In this document: positions 51,354 through 62,111 of the stretch, piece after piece
Position numbering within the stretch: position 1 is the first letter of the stretch
How the letters are laid out: the number at the start of each line of letters is the position of its first letter
Source of the DNA: Hydrogenophaga taeniospiralis
GTDB lineage: Bacteria > Pseudomonadota > Gammaproteobacteria > Burkholderiales > Burkholderiaceae_C
DNA: 64,000 nucleotides
Reading direction: 5' to 3'
Assembly (NCBI RefSeq): GCF_020510445.1
Contig: NZ_JAHBAG010000001.1
Span: forward strand, 844,501-908,500
Made by a program: the position numbers and the translations under genes
The notes under the pieces: generated by a model
What the model was told of the DNA's origin: nothing
Seen by the model: only the letters and a program-made list of their open reading frames with translations
Databases searched by the model: none

Positions 51354-52391
51354 ATGTTCCCGAAAAACACCTGGTACGTGGCCTGCACGCCCGACGAGAT
51401 CGACGTGAAACCGCTGGGCCGCACCATCTGCAACGAGCGCATCGCGTTCTACCGCGTGGCCGCCAACGAGGTCGCGGCGGTGGAAGACTTCTGCCCGCAC
51501 CGCGGCGCGCCGCTCTCGCTGGGCTACGTCAGCGAAGGCAAGCTGGTCTGCGGTTACCACGGCCTGGAAATGGGCTGCAACGGCAAGACGGTGGCCATGC
51601 CCGGCCAGCGCGTGGGCGGCTTCCCGGCCATCAAGAGCTACCCGGTGCAGGAGCGCTACGGCTTCATCTGGGTCTGGCCCGGCGACGCCGCGCTCGCCGA
51701 CCCGGCCCTGATCCCCCACATGGCGTGGTACGACAACCCCGAGTGGGCCTACGGCGGGGGCCTCTACCACGTCAAGGCCGACTACCGGCTGATGGTCGAC
51801 AACCTGATGGACCTGACGCACGAGACCTATGTGCACTCCACCAGCATCGGCCAGAAAGAGATCGACGAGACGCCCTGCAAGACCGTGGTCGAGGGCGACA
51901 CGGTGATCACCAGCCGCTACATGGAAAACATCATGGCGCCGCCGTTCTGGAAGATGGCCCTGCGCGCCAACCACCTGGCCGACGACGTGCCGGTGGACCG
52001 CTGGCAGATCTGCCGCTTCACGCCGCCGAGCCACGTGATCATCGAGGTGGGCGTGGCCCACGCCGGCCACGGCGGCTACAACGCGCCCAAGGAGCACAAG
52101 GTCTACAGCCAGGTGATCGACTTCATCACCCCCGAGACCGACACCTCGATGCACTACTTCTGGGGCATGGCGCGCCAGTTCAACCCGCAGGACAAGGCGC
52201 TCACCGCGCAGATCCGCGAGGGGCAGGGCAAGATCTTCGCGGAAGACCTGGAGATGCTGGAGCGCCAGCAGGCCAACCTGCTGACCTGGCCGCAGCGCGG
52301 GCTGCTCAAGCTCAACATCGACACCGGTGGCGTGCAGTCGCGCCGCGTGATCGACCGGGTGATTGCCGCCGAAAGCCAGGTATCCCCATGA
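51354..52391 (+). CDS. vanA: Vanillate O-demethylase oxygenase subunit
   Basis: A 345-residue Rieske non-haem iron oxygenase that removes the methyl group of vanillate as formaldehyde, giving protocatechuate. The Rieske centre ligands are Cys47 and His49 (CPHRG) and Cys66 and His69 (CGYHG). The mononuclear iron motif DNLMDLTHETYVH supplies His156 and His161. AAGGAG precedes the ATG, and the stop overlaps vanB by 4 bp. Dicamba demethylase and similar VanA-like enzymes are alternatives, but the vanB partner and length favour vanillate. Confidence 0.9.
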   Translation: MFPKNTWYVACTPDEIDVKPLGRTICNERIAFYRVAANEVAAVEDFCPHRGAPLSLGYVSEGKLVCGYHGLEMGCNGKTVAMPGQRVGGFPAIKSYPVQERYGFIWVWPGDAALADPALIPHMAWYDNPEWAYGGGLYHVKADYRLMVDNLMDLTHETYVHSTSIGQKEIDETPCKTVVEGDTVITSRYMENIMAPPFWKMALRANHLADDVPVDRWQICRFTPPSHVIIEVGVAHAGHGGYNAPKEHKVYSQVIDFITPETDTSMHYFWGMARQFNPQDKALTAQIREGQGKIFAEDLEMLERQQANLLTWPQRGLLKLNIDTGGVQSRRVIDRVIAAESQVSP

Positions 52392-53359
52392 CCACCGCCG
52401 GCGACACGCTCACGGTGCGCGTGGCGCGCAAGCGCCAGGAAGCCCAGGACATTTGCAGCCTCGAACTGGAGCACCCCCAGGGCCTGCCCCTGCCAGCGTT
52501 CACCGCGGGGGCACACCTCGACATGCACCTGCCCGGCGGCCTGGTGCGCCAGTACTCGCTGTGCAACACGCCGGGCGACACGCGGCGCTACCAGATCGCG
52601 GTGCTGCGCGACGCCCAGTCGCGTGGCGGCTCGCAGGCCGTGCACGAGGCCGTGCACGAGGGCGACGTGTTGAGCATCAGCGCGCCCAAGAACCACTTCC
52701 CGCTGGCCGCCCAGGCGCAACGGCATCTGCTGCTGGCCGGTGGCATCGGCGTCACCCCCATGCTGGCCATGGCCGAGGCGCTGAGCGCGCAGGGCGCGGC
52801 GTTCGAGCTGCACTACTGCACCCGCTCGCGCGGGCGCACCGCGTTCGTCGAGCGCCTGGGTGTGGCGGCCTACGCCGGCCAGGTGCGGCTGCACCACGAC
52901 GATGGCGACGCCGCGCAGAAGCTGGACATCGCCGCCCTGCTGAGCGCCTGCGACGCCGGCACCCACCTCTACGTGTGCGGGCCGCAGGGCTTCATGGACG
53001 CGGTGCTCGGCACCGCGCGCGCCCAGGGCTGGCCCGAGGAGCGCCTGCACTACGAGTTCTTTGGCGCCGCCCCGGTGGCGAGCGACCAGGACGCGGCCTT
53101 TGACATCGAGATCGCCAGCAGCGGGCGGGTGATCCCGGTGCGGGCCGGCACCACCGCCCTGCAGGCCCTGCTCGACGCCGGCCTGGACATTCCCATGTCG
53201 TGCGAACAGGGCGTGTGCGGCACCTGCCTCACGCGGGTGAAAAGCGGCCAGCCCGACCACCGCGACCACTACCTCACGCCCGAAGAGCAGTCCGCCAACG
53301 ACCAGTTCCTGCCCTGCTGCTCACGCGCCCGCAGCGCCCGGCTGGTGCTCGACCTTTAG
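52388..53359 (+). CDS. vanB: Vanillate O-demethylase reductase subunit
   Basis: A 323-residue phthalate-dioxygenase-reductase-type protein that passes electrons from NAD(P)H through FMN to a plant-type [2Fe-2S] cluster and on to VanA. The FMN motif RQYSLCN is at about 54-60, the nucleotide loop LLLAGGIGVTPM at 114-125, and cluster ligands are Cys272, Cys277, Cys280 and Cys310 (CEQGVCGTC...PC). It is coupled to vanA by an ATGA overlap and ends the operon. Confidence 0.92.
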   Translation: MTTAGDTLTVRVARKRQEAQDICSLELEHPQGLPLPAFTAGAHLDMHLPGGLVRQYSLCNTPGDTRRYQIAVLRDAQSRGGSQAVHEAVHEGDVLSISAPKNHFPLAAQAQRHLLLAGGIGVTPMLAMAEALSAQGAAFELHYCTRSRGRTAFVERLGVAAYAGQVRLHHDDGDAAQKLDIAALLSACDAGTHLYVCGPQGFMDAVLGTARAQGWPEERLHYEFFGAAPVASDQDAAFDIEIASSGRVIPVRAGTTALQALLDAGLDIPMSCEQGVCGTCLTRVKSGQPDHRDHYLTPEEQSANDQFLPCCSRARSARLVLDL

Positions 53360-53367
53360 CAAGGGCG

Positions 53368-53396
53368 AAAAAAAAACCGCCCGGGAAACCGGGCGG
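53368..53396 (-). terminator. Rho-independent terminator (minus-strand gene)
   Basis: Stem CCGCCCGG-GAAA-CCGGGCGG with a 9-A run on its left, which is a T-run for minus-strand transcripts. It lies 30 bp beyond the stop of the hypothetical gene at 53426 and 9 bp past the vanB stop. It may also stop vanAB transcripts weakly. Confidence 0.8.
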
Positions 53397-53425
53397 CGGG
53401 GACGCTCGAAAGCCGGTGCGCGGGC

Positions 53426-53779
53426 TCAGTGCATCAACGCCATCGGCCCCGACGGCAGCTCTTCCGGCGAGTGGTCCGGGTGGTGGCCCACGAAGAAGCG
53501 CAGCTTCTGGTCGAGGCGGGCCACACGCTCGTTCGCCACGAACTCGCAGTGGTGCTTGGAAATCAGGTTGAACAGCTTGCCGCGCAGGAACCACAGGTCC
53601 TTGGGGTTCTCGCACGAGATCAGCGCTGCGTGCAGCCGGGTGCGCATCGGGTCCTGGATGTCGGCCATCGCGTCGTGAAACTCGTCCACGAGAAAGTCCA
53701 TTTCGAGCACTTGCGTGTCGCGGTACTTCTCGTCGTGTCTGGCCTTGAGGCTGTTGAACCAGGGCAGTTTGAAAAACAT
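53426..53779 (-). CDS. Conserved hypothetical soluble protein
   Basis: A 117-residue helical protein, MFFKLPWFNSL at the start, rich in charged residues, with HHCEFVANERVARLDQKLRF in the C-terminal half. No catalytic motif or membrane segment is seen and I cannot name the family. The ATG at 53779 is preferred to one 12 bp upstream because GGAG then sits 7 bp before it. It has its own terminator. Confidence 0.72.
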   Translation of the reverse strand: MFFKLPWFNSLKARHDEKYRDTQVLEMDFLVDEFHDAMADIQDPMRTRLHAALISCENPKDLWFLRGKLFNLISKHHCEFVANERVARLDQKLRFFVGHHPDHSPEELPSGPMALMH

Positions 53780-53968
53780 GATGGGCTCCATCGCGTGATG
53801 TTCACGGGCCCCGAAATGGTGGTTCCGGGCTCACAGTAGACATCGGCAAACGGCGCCCCGCCTTGACCCTGCGCAGCCCAAACACATCTACTTGCCCGAC
53901 GAGTGGTCGGGCCGTTTTCCGGGCGTCAGACGATGGTTGACACAACGGCCGCCATGGGCCGCCACCAC

Positions 53969-55867
<1,899 letters not shown>

Positions 55868-55987
55868 GTGAAGTGCGGTGCGAAACCGGTGGCTTGGGGC
55901 ACCCGATGGCTAGGCGCCAGCGCGCAGACAGTGCTTCAGCACGGCAAGCGGTGGCAACAACGCCAGCGGGTGATCCCAAGGCAGCGG

Positions 55988-56407
55988 TCACATTTGTTCC
56001 CAGGGCAGGCCGTCGTACCGCCAGCCGTTCAGGCTGGAGCGCTTGAAGGTGTCGTTCAGGTCCCCCTCGAAGCCGTGCACCACGTGCGTCACGTCGGTGA
56101 AGCCGGCCGCCTCCAGCGCGGCGCCCGCGTCCAGCGTGCGCTTGCCGCTGCGGCAGATGAGCAGGATCGGCCGGTCCTTGGCGCCCGCTTCGGCGGCCAC
56201 GGCCGCGGCGAAGCGCACCGGGTCGGGCGTGAGGTCGGGGTACTCGTACCAGGGGATGTTCTCCACGCCGGGCGGGCGGCCCACGTAGAGCGACTCGATC
56301 TCCATGCGCACGTCGAGGAACAGCGGCGGTTCCTGGCCCAGCGCGGCGCGGCGCTCGGTCTCGGCTTGCAGCCAGGCCCAGGCTTCCTTCGGGAGCAGGT
56401 GTTTCAT
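55988..56407 (-). CDS. Rhodanese-like sulfurtransferase
   Basis: A 139-residue single rhodanese domain. The active-site loop is CRSGKR with Cys85 as the persulfide carrier, and FLDVR and GVENIPWYEY are the usual surrounding motifs. The ATG at 56407 gives the natural N-terminus; an upstream in-frame ATG is not needed. It lies 120 bp before recQ on the same strand. The physiological acceptor is unknown. Confidence 0.88.
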   Translation of the reverse strand: MKHLLPKEAWAWLQAETERRAALGQEPPLFLDVRMEIESLYVGRPPGVENIPWYEYPDLTPDPVRFAAAVAAEAGAKDRPILLICRSGKRTLDAGAALEAAGFTDVTHVVHGFEGDLNDTFKRSSLNGWRYDGLPWEQM

Positions 56408-56568
56408 GGCGCCTATTGTCGGGCATGCCCCGTCCACCATCGCCGGGGCCACCGGGTCGGAGCGGATCGGCCGTGAGGTCGGCGCCCGGGAGCGTCTGGC
56501 GCTTTCTTGAGCCGCATCAAGATCGGAATCCCGGCGTCTGCGATGCTGGTTCCGTTGAAAGTGGAACC

Positions 56569-56856
56569 ATGCGCCAGTTCTTTTTCCTGCTTCTGATCTG
56601 TGTCGGCACGGCCGGTGTGGCCGGGCCGTGGCGTGCGAGCGAGGGCAACACCAGTGGATGGGCGCTCATGACCCCCAAAGAGCGGCTCGAACACCAGGCC
56701 GTGGTGCGCGCCTTCACCAACCTCGCCGAGTGCCGCGCCTACCAGTTGCGCCACCACGCGCAGATGGAGGCCCGGGCCCGCGCCGGTGGACAGACGCTGC
56801 AGCCGGGCCGCCGCGACATCTGCGAACACCTGCGCCCGCCGGCCACCCAACCCTAG
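56569..56856 (+). CDS. Small secreted protein at the head of an electron-transfer operon
   Basis: A 95-residue protein with a signal peptide (MRQFFFLLLICVGTAGVAG, cleavage near residue 19). The mature part of about 76 residues is polar, has two cysteines (LAECRAY, DICEHL) that could form a disulfide, and three adjacent histidine/arginine positions (LRHHAQ). I do not recognise the family. It lies 9 bp upstream of the flavocytochrome gene and is probably its periplasmic partner. Confidence 0.68.
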   Translation: MRQFFFLLLICVGTAGVAGPWRASEGNTSGWALMTPKERLEHQAVVRAFTNLAECRAYQLRHHAQMEARARAGGQTLQPGRRDICEHLRPPATQP

Positions 56857-56865
56857 AGCCCACCG

Positions 56866-58125
56866 ATGCGCAACCCGGTTCGCCCCTCGTCCCTGTGGAA
56901 CCCCCTGATCGGGGCGATGGGGGTCGGCACGCTGGTGTTCTGGGCCTTCCCGTCCGATGTGCCGCGGCTGCGCGCCGGCGGCATCGTCGCGGGGTGGGTG
57001 GGCTGTGGCCTGCTGCTCGCCAGCCTGCTGCTCATGGTCCGCGAGCCGCGGCTGGCGCGGTGGCTGGGTGGCCTGGAACCCATGTACCGCTGGCACCACC
57101 GGCTGGGTGTGTGGGCCTACCTGGCGCTGCTGGCGCACCCGCTGGCCCTGGCGGCCAGCGCCTGGGCCGAATCGCCCGCGGTGGCCTGGGCCACGCTCGC
57201 GCCGTGGCAACAGGGTTGGCCGGTCTGGTCGGGGTGGGTGTCGCTGCTGTGCATGATGGCCGGCCTGCTGATCGCGCTGTGGCCTGGCTTGCCGTACGCC
57301 GTCTGGCGCAAGCTGCACCACCTGCTCTCGCTGTCCGTCGTCGTGGGCGCGGCGCATCTGGTGCTGCTGGGGTTGGATGGCGTGCTGCTGGCGGTGCCGG
57401 TGCTGGTGCTGGCCTTGCTGCTGTGGCGGGTGTTCCGCGCCGACCAGGGGCTGGGTGCGCTGCCCTACGTGGTGCGGGGCGTCGAACAGCTCTCGCCGTC
57501 GACCGTCGAAGTGACGCTGCAGCCCTTGGCGCGCCCCTTGGGCGCACAGCCCGGGCAGTTCGTGTTGGCCGCTTTCTTGGCCGGCCCGCGCTTCCAGGGT
57601 TGCGGCGAATACCACCCCTTCACGATCAGCGCCATGGGCGCCGATGGCCGCTTGGTGCTGGGCATCAAGGCCCTGGGCGACTGCACGCAGCGGCTGCAGC
57701 AGGCGCAGCCCGGCACCGAAGCCCGCGTGCAGGGACCGTTTGGCCGTTTCCTTGCCGATGGCGCAGGGCCCAGCCTGTGGTTGGCGGGGGGCATCGGCAT
57801 CACGCCTTTTGTCGCCGCGCTGCGCAACGGCCCCCTGGCGCACCCGGTGCACCTGATCTACCTGCACCGCGACCATGCGGGCGCGCCCTACGCGGCCGAA
57901 CTCGCCGCGCTGGCCGCGACACAACCCCGGCTCCGGTTGCAGATCGTCGACACCGGCGACACCACGCCGGACCTCGGTCAGCTCTTGCCCGATGCGGATG
58001 AACTGCGTGGGATGCATTGTTTCCTGTGCGGCCCCCCCGGCCTGCTGGGCGCGGCCGTTCAGCGGCTGCGCGAGCGCGGCGTGGCAGCGTCCCACGTTCA
58101 TTTCGAGTGCTTTGACTTCAGGTGA
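56866..58125 (+). CDS. Ferric reductase-like transmembrane flavocytochrome (FRE/NOX type)
   Basis: A 419-residue membrane flavoprotein. The N-terminal half (residues 12-190) has about six helices with haem-candidate histidines His77/78 (YRWHHRLG), His91 (LAHPLAL), His151/152 (RKLHHLL) and His164 (GAAHLVL). From about 200 there is an FAD domain ([11 protein letters not shown]) and an NAD(P)H domain ([23 protein letters not shown]). It should move electrons from cytosolic NAD(P)H across the membrane to a periplasmic acceptor, such as iron, oxygen or the cytochrome b5-like protein encoded next. Confidence 0.87.
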   Translation: MRNPVRPSSLWNPLIGAMGVGTLVFWAFPSDVPRLRAGGIVAGWVGCGLLLASLLLMVREPRLARWLGGLEPMYRWHHRLGVWAYLALLAHPLALAASAWAESPAVAWATLAPWQQGWPVWSGWVSLLCMMAGLLIALWPGLPYAVWRKLHHLLSLSVVVGAAHLVLLGLDGVLLAVPVLVLALLLWRVFRADQGLGALPYVVRGVEQLSPSTVEVTLQPLARPLGAQPGQFVLAAFLAGPRFQGCGEYHPFTISAMGADGRLVLGIKALGDCTQRLQQAQPGTEARVQGPFGRFLADGAGPSLWLAGGIGITPFVAALRNGPLAHPVHLIYLHRDHAGAPYAAELAALAATQPRLRLQIVDTGDTTPDLGQLLPDADELRGMHCFLCGPPGLLGAAVQRLRERGVAASHVHFECFDFR

Positions 58126-58131
58126 AACATC

Positions 58132-58494
58132 ATGCGCAAACTGGTTCTGCTGGCCACCGCTCTCTTCTGGATCGCCATCACGGTGTTCGCCGCCACGGGC
58201 ACATCCACCGCCCCCGCGCCCGCCAAAGCGTCGGTGGTGACCGAGAAGCGCTACGCGCTCGCCGACGTGGCCCGACATGCGGTGGAGACGGACTGCTGGA
58301 TGGCCATCGACGGCGCGGTCTACGACCTCACCGCCTACCTGCCCGAGCACCCGACCCGGCCCAGCGTCATCGTGCCCTGGTGCGGCAAAGAAGCATCGGA
58401 GGCCTACAAGACCAAAACCAAGGGCCGACCGCATTCGCCCGAGGCGACCCAGTTGCTCACCACCTACCGCATCGGCGTGTTGGCCGGGCCTTGA
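58132..58494 (+). CDS. Exported cytochrome b5-like haem protein
   Basis: A 120-residue protein with an N-terminal signal or anchor (residues 3-21) and a cytochrome b5 fold at about 41-118. [20 protein letters not shown] and [12 protein letters not shown] are characteristic. Axial haem ligands are predicted to be His73 in EHPTRP (instead of the usual HPGG) and His101 in GRPHSPEA. It begins 6 bp after the flavocytochrome stop, so the two are cotranscribed and it is a likely periplasmic electron acceptor. Confidence 0.82.
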   Translation: MRKLVLLATALFWIAITVFAATGTSTAPAPAKASVVTEKRYALADVARHAVETDCWMAIDGAVYDLTAYLPEHPTRPSVIVPWCGKEASEAYKTKTKGRPHSPEATQLLTTYRIGVLAGP

Positions 58495-58553
58495 CGGCAC
58501 AGCCAAAGCCCGCAGGCCTCGCAGGTGTGCCGGTGCCTTCCTACAATCGGGGC

Positions 58554-59615
58554 ATGAAACCGACCGCCTACACCCGCGCCCAGGCGCTGCCCGACATCCT
58601 CCAGCAACGCATCGCCATCCTCGACGGCGCCATGGGCACCATGATCCAGCGCTTCAAGCTGGGCGAGGCGCAGTACCGCGGCGAGCGCTTCAAGGACTTC
58701 CACAAGGATGTGAAAGGCAACAACGAGCTGCTGAGCCTGACACGCCCGGACGTGATCCGCGACATCCACGAGGGCTACCTGGCCGCCGGCGCCGACATCA
58801 TCGAAACCAACACCTTCGGCGCCACCACCATCGCGCAGGAGGACTACGACATGGCGGGCCTGGCGCGCGAGATGAACCTGGCCTCGGCCCGCATCGCCCG
58901 CGAGGCCTGCGACAAGTTCAGCACGCCCGACAAACCCCGCTTCGTGGCCGGCGCCCTGGGCCCCACGCCCAAGACCGCCAGCATCAGTCCCGACGTGAAC
59001 GACGCCGGCGCCCGCAACGTCACCTTCGAACAGCTGCGCGCCGCCTACTACGAGCAGGTGGAAGCGCTGGTCGAAGGCGGGGCCGACCTGCTGCTGGTGG
59101 AAACCATCTTCGACACCCTCAACGCCAAGGCTGCGCTGTTCGCCATCGACGAGTATTTTGAAAACAGTGGTGAGCGCCTGCCCGTCATCATCAGCGGCAC
59201 CGTGACCGATGCCTCCGGCCGCATCCTGAGCGGCCAGACCGTCACCGCCTTCTGGGCCAGCGTGCGCCACATCCAGCCCCTGGCCGTGGGCCTGAACTGC
59301 GCCCTGGGCGCCACGCTGATGCGCCCCTATATCCAGGAGCTGGCCAAGGTCGCGGGCGATACCTTCATCAGCTGCTACCCCAACGCCGGCCTGCCCAACC
59401 CCATGAGCGACACCGGCTTCGACGAAACGCCGGACGTGACCAGCCGCCTGCTGCGCGAGTTCGCCGCCGAGGGGCTGGTGAACATCGTGGGCGGCTGCTG
59501 CGGGACCACGCCGCAGCACATCGGGGCGATCCATGAGGCGGTGGCGAGCCAGGCGCCGCGCCACCTGGCGCAAGGTCGTTCCCCTTTCTACCGAGAGGCC
59601 GCCGCAGCCGCTTGA
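58554..59615 (+). CDS. metH: Methionine synthase N-terminal half (homocysteine S-methyltransferase domain)
   Basis: A 353-residue protein equal to the homocysteine-binding module of cobalamin-dependent methionine synthase. Zinc ligands are Cys249 (GLNCALG) and Cys315/Cys316 (GGCCGTTP). [10 protein letters not shown] opens the domain. The folate, cobalamin and activation modules are absent and the frame ends cleanly, so this is a split MetH, as occurs in many Burkholderiales where the rest is a separate gene. That partner is not in this window. No cobalamin riboswitch was seen upstream. Confidence 0.9.
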   Translation: MKPTAYTRAQALPDILQQRIAILDGAMGTMIQRFKLGEAQYRGERFKDFHKDVKGNNELLSLTRPDVIRDIHEGYLAAGADIIETNTFGATTIAQEDYDMAGLAREMNLASARIAREACDKFSTPDKPRFVAGALGPTPKTASISPDVNDAGARNVTFEQLRAAYYEQVEALVEGGADLLLVETIFDTLNAKAALFAIDEYFENSGERLPVIISGTVTDASGRILSGQTVTAFWASVRHIQPLAVGLNCALGATLMRPYIQELAKVAGDTFISCYPNAGLPNPMSDTGFDETPDVTSRLLREFAAEGLVNIVGGCCGTTPQHIGAIHEAVASQAPRHLAQGRSPFYREAAAAA

Positions 59616-59641
59616 ACGGGGGCGGATGGAAGCTGTCGCGC

Positions 59642-59971
59642 CTACATCAGCCGGGATGCCGTACCGGTTTGAGCCGCGAAGGTGGATGGGGCGAACCAGT
59701 GCGCCATGGGTTTGCTTCCGTCGTTGGCCCCGTCCAGGGAGCGGGTGAGCAGTGCAACCATGTCGGCCCGGGCCTGGCTGGTCGCCAGCACGAGGATGTG
59801 GTCGACGTGGGCCGTCTTGATGAAGCACCGCTGGCCGTGGCGACTGGGAGTGAACTCGAACATGCCCACGGTGTGGCCCTGCCGCAGCGCAGCGACCAGG
59901 TCTTCCGTTTCACGCGGGGTCCAGAGGTCAACCTCCAGCAACCACGCTTCAATGTCGTCTGTGAAACTCAT
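59642..59971 (-). CDS. Hypothetical small soluble protein
   Basis: A 109-residue protein starting MSFTDDIEAWLLEVDLWTPR, convergent with metH. The ATG at 59971 follows GGAGG by 7 bp; a longer open frame upstream is not used. It contains DLVAALRQGHTVGMFEFTPS and ILVLATSQARADMVALLTRS. There is no membrane segment or catalytic motif, and I do not recognise the family. Confidence 0.65.
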   Translation of the reverse strand: MSFTDDIEAWLLEVDLWTPRETEDLVAALRQGHTVGMFEFTPSRHGQRCFIKTAHVDHILVLATSQARADMVALLTRSLDGANDGSKPMAHWFAPSTFAAQTGTASRLM

Positions 59972-60189
59972 TTCAGAACCTCCATGTGACGAACCTGGAC
60001 TCCTGAGAGTCATCGCCACCTGGCAGAAGAAATGAAGCGTCAAATTGTCAGCAATCGAAACATGGCGTGGGTAGACGCTGCTCCCTTCGCGTGCGCATCT
60101 TGCGTGGACAGCGCCCGCCGAGGCCGACCTTCAGGAGATTTCTGAAGGTCCTTCACCTTGCCGCACACGCCTCGGCCCCCCACAATCGC

Positions 60190-60346
60190 GGCTTCCCATC
60201 AAGGGGAGTAACCAGCCCGCCACCGGACGCACAGCCCGGCCCCGGCGGGTGGGGTTTTCGTCAGTACGTGGCCTGATCGCTCGCGAAACAGGACGCCGGA
60301 AACCCCGGGTCGGGCGCCACGCCCGGCTCCGGCCAGACCTTGGAGG
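60190..60346 (+). ncRNA. yybP-ykoY manganese riboswitch
   Basis: The leader of the TerC gene carries the hallmarks of this riboswitch: AAGGGGAGTA at 60201-60210, GC-rich paired arms, and the closing GCCAGACCTTGGAGGG at about 60332-60347. The class binds Mn2+ and commonly precedes TerC/Alx-type exporters. The ribosome site of terC lies downstream of the closing stem, about 40 bp away. Confidence 0.72.
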
Positions 60347-60392
60347 GTGTTTGTTCATCAACACCGTCCGTTCAGAAAAGGTCTTGTCATTC

Positions 60393-61343
60393 ATGGAAAC
60401 CATCGCGCCCCTGTGGCTCTGGCTGGTGTTCGTCGGCTTCGTGCTGGCGGCGCTGTTTGTCGATTTCGTCGTGCTCAAGAAGCAGGGCGCCCACGCCGTG
60501 GGCGTGAAGGAAGCGGTCAACTGGTCGCTGATCTGGGTGGGCTTGAGTTTTCTGTTCAACGGCCTGCTGTGGTGGGCGGTGAAAGACGGTACCGGCTCGA
60601 CCGCGCTGGCGAACGAGAAGTCGCTGGAGTTCCTGACCGGCTACCTGATCGAGAAAAGCCTGGCGGTGGACAACATCTTTGTCTTCCTGCTGATCTTCAG
60701 CTACTTCGCGGTGCCCGCGGCCTACCAGAAGCGGGTGCTGATGATCGGCATCGTGGGCGCCATCGTGCTGCGCACGGGGATGATCCTGGTGGGCGGCTGG
60801 CTGCTGGCGGAGTTCCACTGGCTGCTGTACCTGTTCGGCGCCTTCCTGGTGCTCACGGGTGTGAAGATGTGGCTGGCCGCCGGTCAGGAGCCCGACCTGA
60901 ACGACAACCCGGCCCTGAAGCTGCTGCGCAAACTGTTGCCGGTGAGCCGGCACTACGACGGCGAGCGGTTCTGGACGCTGGAGAACGGCAGGAAGATCGC
61001 CACGCCGCTGCTGATGGTGATCGCCATGGTGGCGCTGACCGACGTGATCTTCGCGGTGGACTCGATCCCGGCGATCTTCGCCATCACCGCCGATCCGTTC
61101 ATCGTGCTGACCAGCAACGTGTTCGCCATCCTGGGCCTGCGCGCGATGTTCTTCCTGTTGCAGGCGGCGGCCAGCCGCTTCCACCTGCTGAACTATGGCC
61201 TGGCCGTGATCCTGGTGTTCATCGGCGGCAAGATGGTGCTGATCGACGTGTTCAAGATCCCGGTGGCGGTGTCGCTGGGTGTGGTGTTGGGCATCCTGGC
61301 GATCACCATGGTCTGGAGCCACAAGACGGCGCCGAATACCTGA
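60393..61343 (+). CDS. TerC/Alx-family membrane protein (metal exporter)
   Basis: A 316-residue inner-membrane protein with about nine helices. The TerC signatures are EKSLAVDNIFVFLLIFSYF (in part) and ALTDVIFAVDSIPAIFAIT, whose acidic residues lie in the membrane and bind metal. Members act in Mn2+ efflux or metallation of exported enzymes. The ATG at 60393 gives the normal METIAPLW start. Control by the upstream Mn2+ riboswitch supports a manganese role. Confidence 0.9.
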   Translation: METIAPLWLWLVFVGFVLAALFVDFVVLKKQGAHAVGVKEAVNWSLIWVGLSFLFNGLLWWAVKDGTGSTALANEKSLEFLTGYLIEKSLAVDNIFVFLLIFSYFAVPAAYQKRVLMIGIVGAIVLRTGMILVGGWLLAEFHWLLYLFGAFLVLTGVKMWLAAGQEPDLNDNPALKLLRKLLPVSRHYDGERFWTLENGRKIATPLLMVIAMVALTDVIFAVDSIPAIFAITADPFIVLTSNVFAILGLRAMFFLLQAAASRFHLLNYGLAVILVFIGGKMVLIDVFKIPVAVSLGVVLGILAITMVWSHKTAPNT

Positions 61344-61365
61344 GACAGCCCGGCCCCGATGGGGC

Positions 61366-61977
61366 TCAGTCCTCCGGCAGGAGCCGCTCGATCTCTTCCT
61401 GCATGGCCTGCACCATCTGGGTGTAGAGCCTGAGCTTGTCGCCGCTCTCGCGCAGGCGCTCGCTCAGGCGCTGGGCCACGGCGGCCATGAGTTTGGCGCC
61501 GGTGGCGGGCTGTTCCCGGATCAGGGTTTCGAGCGCATCGCGTGTGAGCACGGCGCAGCGGACGTCGGTGCTGGCGACGCACGAGGCCGAGCGCGCGGCG
61601 CCGTCGACCAGCGCCATCTCGCCGATCAGGCTGCCCGGCCCCAGCACCCGCAGCGTGACCGGCTCGGTGCGGCTGACCGTGAGCGACTCCACCGTCACCT
61701 CGCCGTCAAGCACCAGCACCATGAAGCCGGTGTCGCTCGCGTCGCCCTGGTGGATGAACGTGGTGCCGCTGTGAAAGCGGCGCGGGCGCATGAAGCCCAC
61801 CACGGTCATGGCCTCGGCCTCGCTGAGCTGCATCAGCGCCGTGGGCGCGCGCAGCATGCGCGCGGCCTCGTGCGCGATGTCGGAGCCGGCCACCAGCGCC
61901 TGCCGCTCTTCGGGCAGCCGCGACTCGGGGGCGTCGTATTTGCGACGGGCAGCGAACAGTTTGTCGAACAGGGCCAT
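61366..61977 (-). CDS. Cyclic nucleotide-binding domain protein without DNA-binding domain
   Basis: A 203-residue cytosolic protein. Residues about 50-165 are a CRP-type cNMP-binding domain with the phosphate-binding cassette GEMALVDGAARSAS. No helix-turn-helix follows; the C-terminus is a long helix (VAQRLSERLRESGDKLRLYT and on). It may act as a cAMP or c-di-GMP sensor acting through protein contact. The ATG at 61977 is preferred to one 48 bp upstream. It is divergent from the two-component genes. Confidence 0.83.
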   Translation of the reverse strand: MALFDKLFAARRKYDAPESRLPEERQALVAGSDIAHEAARMLRAPTALMQLSEAEAMTVVGFMRPRRFHSGTTFIHQGDASDTGFMVLVLDGEVTVESLTVSRTEPVTLRVLGPGSLIGEMALVDGAARSASCVASTDVRCAVLTRDALETLIREQPATGAKLMAAVAQRLSERLRESGDKLRLYTQMVQAMQEEIERLLPED

Positions 61978-62111
61978 GGAGGGCGGCTGCGGGGCCGCGA
62001 TGAAGGGAGGGGCGCCGGAGCGCAAAGGCGCCTATTGTGAACCGCCGCAGCGGCCGCGTGTGTGTGGCATATCCATTGCTAGGCCTTCTCCAACCTCCAA
62101 CCCGCTGCGCC

